From contig JAOZFN010000009.1 of the NCBI GenBank assembly GCA_027492205.1, positions 1 through 64,000 on the forward strand: 64,000 nt of DNA, in the 5' to 3' direction. Position numbers and translations under genes: made by a program. The notes below the pieces were generated by a model. The model worked only from the letters and a program-made list of their open reading frames with translations, did no database searches and was not told where the DNA came from. Shown piece after piece: positions 61,154 to 64,000 of this stretch. Source of the DNA: Thermoproteota archaeon (GTDB lineage: Archaea > Korarchaeota > Korarchaeia > Korarchaeales > Korarchaeaceae). Numbering within the stretch: position 1 is the stretch's first letter; each line of letters opens with the position of its first letter.

Positions 61154-63476
61154 CGAGCCTCACGCCCACCACCTTAGACTCGCCGTTCACCATCCTCACG
61201 CCAAGTATGGCGTCCGCCTCCTCGAGCGTGTCCTTCTTGAGGGAGATTATGATCACCTGCGACCCCCTTGCCACCATCCTCCTCAGGAGGGCCGCGTACC
61301 TCTTGCAGTTCCTCCCGTCCAGCATCATGTCTGCCTCGTCGAAGAAGTAGAGCGGGCTGGGTCGGACGCTCTGGAGGGCGTATATGAAGGCCAAGGCCGT
61401 GAGAGACTTCTCCCCGCCCGAGAGCGCCTCCATCGGAACCTCTCCCTTCTCCGGGAGGTTGACCCTGACCTCGAGCTCCAGTCTCGGCCACTCGCCCGAC
61501 ATCCAGACCTCACCCTCCCCGCCGAACATCTCTCCTATGGCCTCGTTGAATGCCTTCGACACCTTCTCGACGGTTTCCCTCAGGACCGCATCCCTCTCCT
61601 TTGCTATCTCGTCCAGGGCCCTCTCTATCGAGGCCCTCGCCTCTTCCAGCTGGGCCAGCGTCTCATCCATCTCCCGGGCCTTCGCCTCCTCCCTCCTCAG
61701 CTCCTCCAACGCGTCTGGACCGACCAGCGGAATGGTCCGGAGCCTGGCCGCCACGGCGGCGTACTCGGACTCCGGATCGTCGGACTCGGCCGCCTCCACG
61801 TCCTTCAGGCTCGCGAGCCTTGTCCTGAGCTCCTCTAGCCTCTGAGTCAGCTTACCTCTCTCCTCGGCGACGGCGCGCATCCTTCGCTCGTACGCCAGCC
61901 TCGAACTCATGGCCCTCTCAAGGTCGGCTCTGAGTTCGTCTATCCTCCTCCTCACCTCCCTCAGGGCCTCCTCAACCTCATGGGCGCGCTCCGGCGGGGG
62001 GAGTTCCCGCGCCCTCGCCTCCAGCTCCTCCAGCCTCTCCATGACCCTCTCCCGCTCCTCCAGCAGCTCTTCCAGCCTCCTCCTGAGGCGCCTCTCCTGC
62101 GCTGGGGAGGGGGGAGAGGACAGGATGCTGCCGTCCCTCTCGAGGATCTCGCCGTGCAGGCTGACGAATCGGTACCTGCCAACGTCGGACCTGGGGATGG
62201 AGTCCAAGTCCTCCACGAGCACGGCGTTCCCGACAATCGCCCCCACGAGTCCCTCCACGCCGGGCTCCGCCAGGACGTATTCTCTGAGCAGCCCGAGGGA
62301 GTACTCGGGCGGGTTCACGGGTCTCGGAGGCCTCAGGACGTCAAGCGGGAGCACCCTTATCCTGCGGCTCAGTCTCGAGCCTCTGAGGGACCTCACCATC
62401 TCGAGTCCGGCCTCCAGGGTTCTGACCACCGCATCGCCAACCCTCGCCCCGGCGACCGCCCTGTAGGCCATCTCGTAGCCCTCCACGGGCCTCACCAGTT
62501 CCGCGACTATCCCTACGTAATCCGGGTGACTCGTCACCGACCTCGGGGGCGGGGAGGCCCCCATGGTCGCCAAGAGGGTTCTCACCCCCTCCAGCTCCGC
62601 TTCAAGGGACCTGAGCCTCTCCCTGAGGGTCGCTATTCGGGCCTTGACCGTGGCGGCCTCACGGGCCCTCTTGAGTTCTTCCGAGCCCTCCAGCTTCCTG
62701 AGTTCCGACTCAGCCCGCCTGACCTCCCTCTTAATCTCCTCGATCTCCTCCTCGGATATGGCGGGGGCCTCCGGGGGCTGCAGCTCTTCTAGGTCCCTCT
62801 CGGTTCTCTCCATCCTCCTCAGTAGGACGGCCTTCTCCAGGGAAGCCAGTCTGCGCTCCAGCTCTTCCCTCTCGCGGTACGCCTCCGCCCTCCTCCTCAG
62901 AAACTCCAGCCTCTCCAGCCTGTCCCTCTGGAGCGCCCTGAGCACCCTGATGCGCTCCTCCACTCGCTCTAACTCTCTCAGCGTCTCCTCTCTCTTCCTC
63001 TCGAACTCCTCGACTCCGCTGATCTCCAGAATCAGCGCTGCCCTCTCCCTCGGGGTCGACTCGATTACTGCAGTGACCTCGCCCTGGCTGACGAAGTTGT
63101 GTCCGTCGGCCCTTAGGCCGAGCTCTGCCAGGGCGTCTCTGACCTCGTTGGCGGACGCCAACCTGCCGTTGAGTCTGTAGGACCCTCCAGATCTAGTTAT
63201 CCTCCTCTCGAGCCTCAGCGCCCCACCGGGGTGTCTGAGGACCAGCTCGACGGAGCAGGTGGCGGCCCCCTTCCTGATCAGGCCCCTGAGCCCCTGGGAC
63301 CTGAGCCAGCTCCCCCTGGCGCCCATGGCGAACATGACCGCCTCCATCACGTTGGACTTGCCCGAGCCGTTGGGCCCTGTGATGGCGGTCAAGTCGGAGG
63401 GGAACTCTATGGCGGCGCTGCGGAAGGACTTGAAGTTCTTCAGCCTGATCTTCGTGAGCCTGACGCCTGTGGTCAG
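61116..63476 (-). CDS. smc: Short-armed SMC protein with likely CTG start
   Basis: From CTG 63476 the product has 786 residues and starts TTGVRLTKIRLKNFKSFRSA, the normal SMC N-terminus. Walker A is GPNGSGKS (34-41). A first coiled coil runs about 156-306, a hinge domain about 312-456 (from SHPDYVGIVAELV), and a return coil about 457-630. Signature LSGGEKS ends near 691 and Walker B FDEAD is at about 712-716. Typical SMCs have about 1,150 residues with coils of about 300, so the arms are roughly half length. A TTG codon 28 codons downstream (63392) would delete the conserved N-terminus, hence the CTG choice; AGGAGGG precedes it. Confidence 0.87.
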   Translation of the reverse strand: MTTGVRLTKIRLKNFKSFRSAAIEFPSDLTAITGPNGSGKSNVMEAVMFAMGARGSWLRSQGLRGLIRKGAATCSVELVLRHPGGALRLERRITRSGGSYRLNGRLASANEVRDALAELGLRADGHNFVSQGEVTAVIESTPRERAALILEISGVEEFERKREETLRELERVEERIRVLRALQRDRLERLEFLRRRAEAYREREELERRLASLEKAVLLRRMERTERDLEELQPPEAPAISEEEIEEIKREVRRAESELRKLEGSEELKRAREAATVKARIATLRERLRSLEAELEGVRTLLATMGASPPPRSVTSHPDYVGIVAELVRPVEGYEMAYRAVAGARVGDAVVRTLEAGLEMVRSLRGSRLSRRIRVLPLDVLRPPRPVNPPEYSLGLLREYVLAEPGVEGLVGAIVGNAVLVEDLDSIPRSDVGRYRFVSLHGEILERDGSILSSPPSPAQERRLRRRLEELLEERERVMERLEELEARARELPPPERAHEVEEALREVRRRIDELRADLERAMSSRLAYERRMRAVAEERGKLTQRLEELRTRLASLKDVEAAESDDPESEYAAVAARLRTIPLVGPDALEELRREEAKAREMDETLAQLEEARASIERALDEIAKERDAVLRETVEKVSKAFNEAIGEMFGGEGEVWMSGEWPRLELEVRVNLPEKGEVPMEALSGGEKSLTALAFIYALQSVRPSPLYFFDEADMMLDGRNCKRYAALLRRMVARGSQVIIISLKKDTLEEADAILGVRMVNGESKVVGVRLDEFDRVEYTAEG

Positions 63477-64000
63477 GAGATCACCCTCCTGCCCTCCTCA
63501 GTGATCCTGAGGATGCTTCCCCTTGGGGTCTTCTCCATCTCGATGAAGCCCCCCTCGCTCAGCCTCCTAGCCCTGCGCCAGATCGTAGTCTTGGGCATCT
63601 CGAGGGCAGCCCTAAGCTCGGACAGGTAGGCAGATCCGCCCATCTGGTCCAGCTTCCTGAGGAGGGCTATGTCGTCGTACGAGAGCGGGGGCCTCTCTCC
63701 GGAGGTCCTCCTCCCCCGCGCCCGGAGGAGGAGTGCTATAGCGGCCGCCACGACGGCCCCGGCGGTCGCGATCCCGACCCAGAGGTATCTCAGCTCCCAC
63801 TCCGGCTGTGGTCCGTGAGATCTCGCCAGGAGGACGTAGGAGACCCAACAGGGGGTCTCCATGAAGACTATTGTCCTGTTGTCCACCGAGGTGACCGCGG
63901 AGGGCAGCTCAGACATCCCGACTAGGAGCGAGCCCTTCGGGAGTCGGATCTCGCAGGTACCCAGGTTGACGCTCAAGTTCACCGTCCAGACGTCTCCCTC
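63473..64000 (-). CDS. Membrane-anchored winged-helix protein (5' end beyond window)
   Basis: The frame is open to the window edge, so the start lies outside. The visible 175 residues begin with an extracytoplasmic beta-rich part (DVWTVNLSVNLGTCEIRLPK...VDNRTIVFMETPCWVS), then a membrane helix (LWVGIATAGAVVAAAIALLL) and a cytoplasmic winged helix (LLRKLDQMGGSAYLSELRAA, KTTIWRRARRLSEGGFIEME). The stop overlaps the SMC start as CTGA, so the two are made together. The architecture resembles the decayed regulator at 23493-24328. Confidence 0.8.
   Translation of the reverse strand, partial: EGDVWTVNLSVNLGTCEIRLPKGSLLVGMSELPSAVTSVDNRTIVFMETPCWVSYVLLARSHGPQPEWELRYLWVGIATAGAVVAAAIALLLRARGRRTSGERPPLSYDDIALLRKLDQMGGSAYLSELRAALEMPKTTIWRRARRLSEGGFIEMEKTPRGSILRITEEGRRVIS

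Overview
This 64 kb window is G+C-rich chromosomal DNA from an archaeon. The evidence is the gene content: archaeal-type leucyl-, glycyl- and seryl-tRNA synthetases, aIF1/SUI1, Sec61-beta, XPD helicase with four iron-sulfur cysteines, ATP-dependent DNA ligase, Trm14-type tRNA methyltransferase, archaemetzincin, a DUF2070 membrane protein, an HmpT/PdxU-like ECF S component, NikR and ADP-forming acyl-CoA synthetase. Many genes have TATA-like boxes 25-38 nt before leaderless or short-leader starts, and GTG/TTG starts are common. The enzyme set and G+C content suggest a thermophile. The mixture of FtsZ/tubulin-like and crenarchaeal-type genes fits a TACK-group archaeon, possibly korarchaeal, but the sequence alone does not settle this.

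Layout. 1-15.7 kb: the end of a 2-oxoacid dehydrogenase E2 gene, remnants of OsmC and molybdopterin oxidoreductase genes, transporters (ClC, ECF S component, EamA), a PLP-fold protein fused to a winged helix, a thioredoxin-reductase-like flavoprotein, a dTMP synthesis pair (dcd-thyX), a CBS protein and a HypE/AIR-synthase-like protein. 15.8-23.4 kb: a CARDB surface protein, two small proteins of which one is TiaS-like, then serS-nikR-speE and XPD. 23.5-24.6 kb: a decayed membrane regulator. 24.6-34.4 kb: metabolic genes, a tight sec61-beta/mazG/PRT/glyS cluster, a beta-lactamase-fold nuclease, an Lrp regulator, a DUF2070 protein and tRNA-Lys. 34.4-37.9 kb: an ABC exporter with its own CARDB-type surface protein. 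38-45 kb: leuS, then an overlapping operon of HTH, two small proteins, PAC2, Hsp20 and DNA ligase. 45-49.7 kb is the main accessory region: an intact IS607-type element that has split a RelE-like toxin gene, plus several decayed fragments. 49.7-56.9 kb: housekeeping and repair genes (UDG, a nuclease-fold protein, archaemetzincin, HD hydrolase, MTHFS-like, aIF1, AIM24-like, acyl-CoA synthetase alpha).

56.9-64 kb holds the most interesting unit: one minus-strand operon encoding, in order of transcription, a membrane-anchored winged-helix protein (cut by the window edge), a short-armed SMC that seems to start at CTG, ScpA, ScpB, a 651-residue coiled-coil protein with a Pro/Ala-rich linker, and an FtsZ/tubulin-superfamily GTPase. 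This arrangement suggests that chromosome organisation and a cytoskeletal GTPase are produced together, possibly as a chromosome-membrane-cytoskeleton segregation machine.

The second standout is the divergent pair at 5.1-7.1 kb. There a threonine-synthase-fold protein has lost its catalytic PLP lysine (Ile112), gained a C-terminal PadR-like winged helix, and faces a vitamin-type ECF S-component gene. It may be an archaeal counterpart of enzyme-derived regulators such as MocR.
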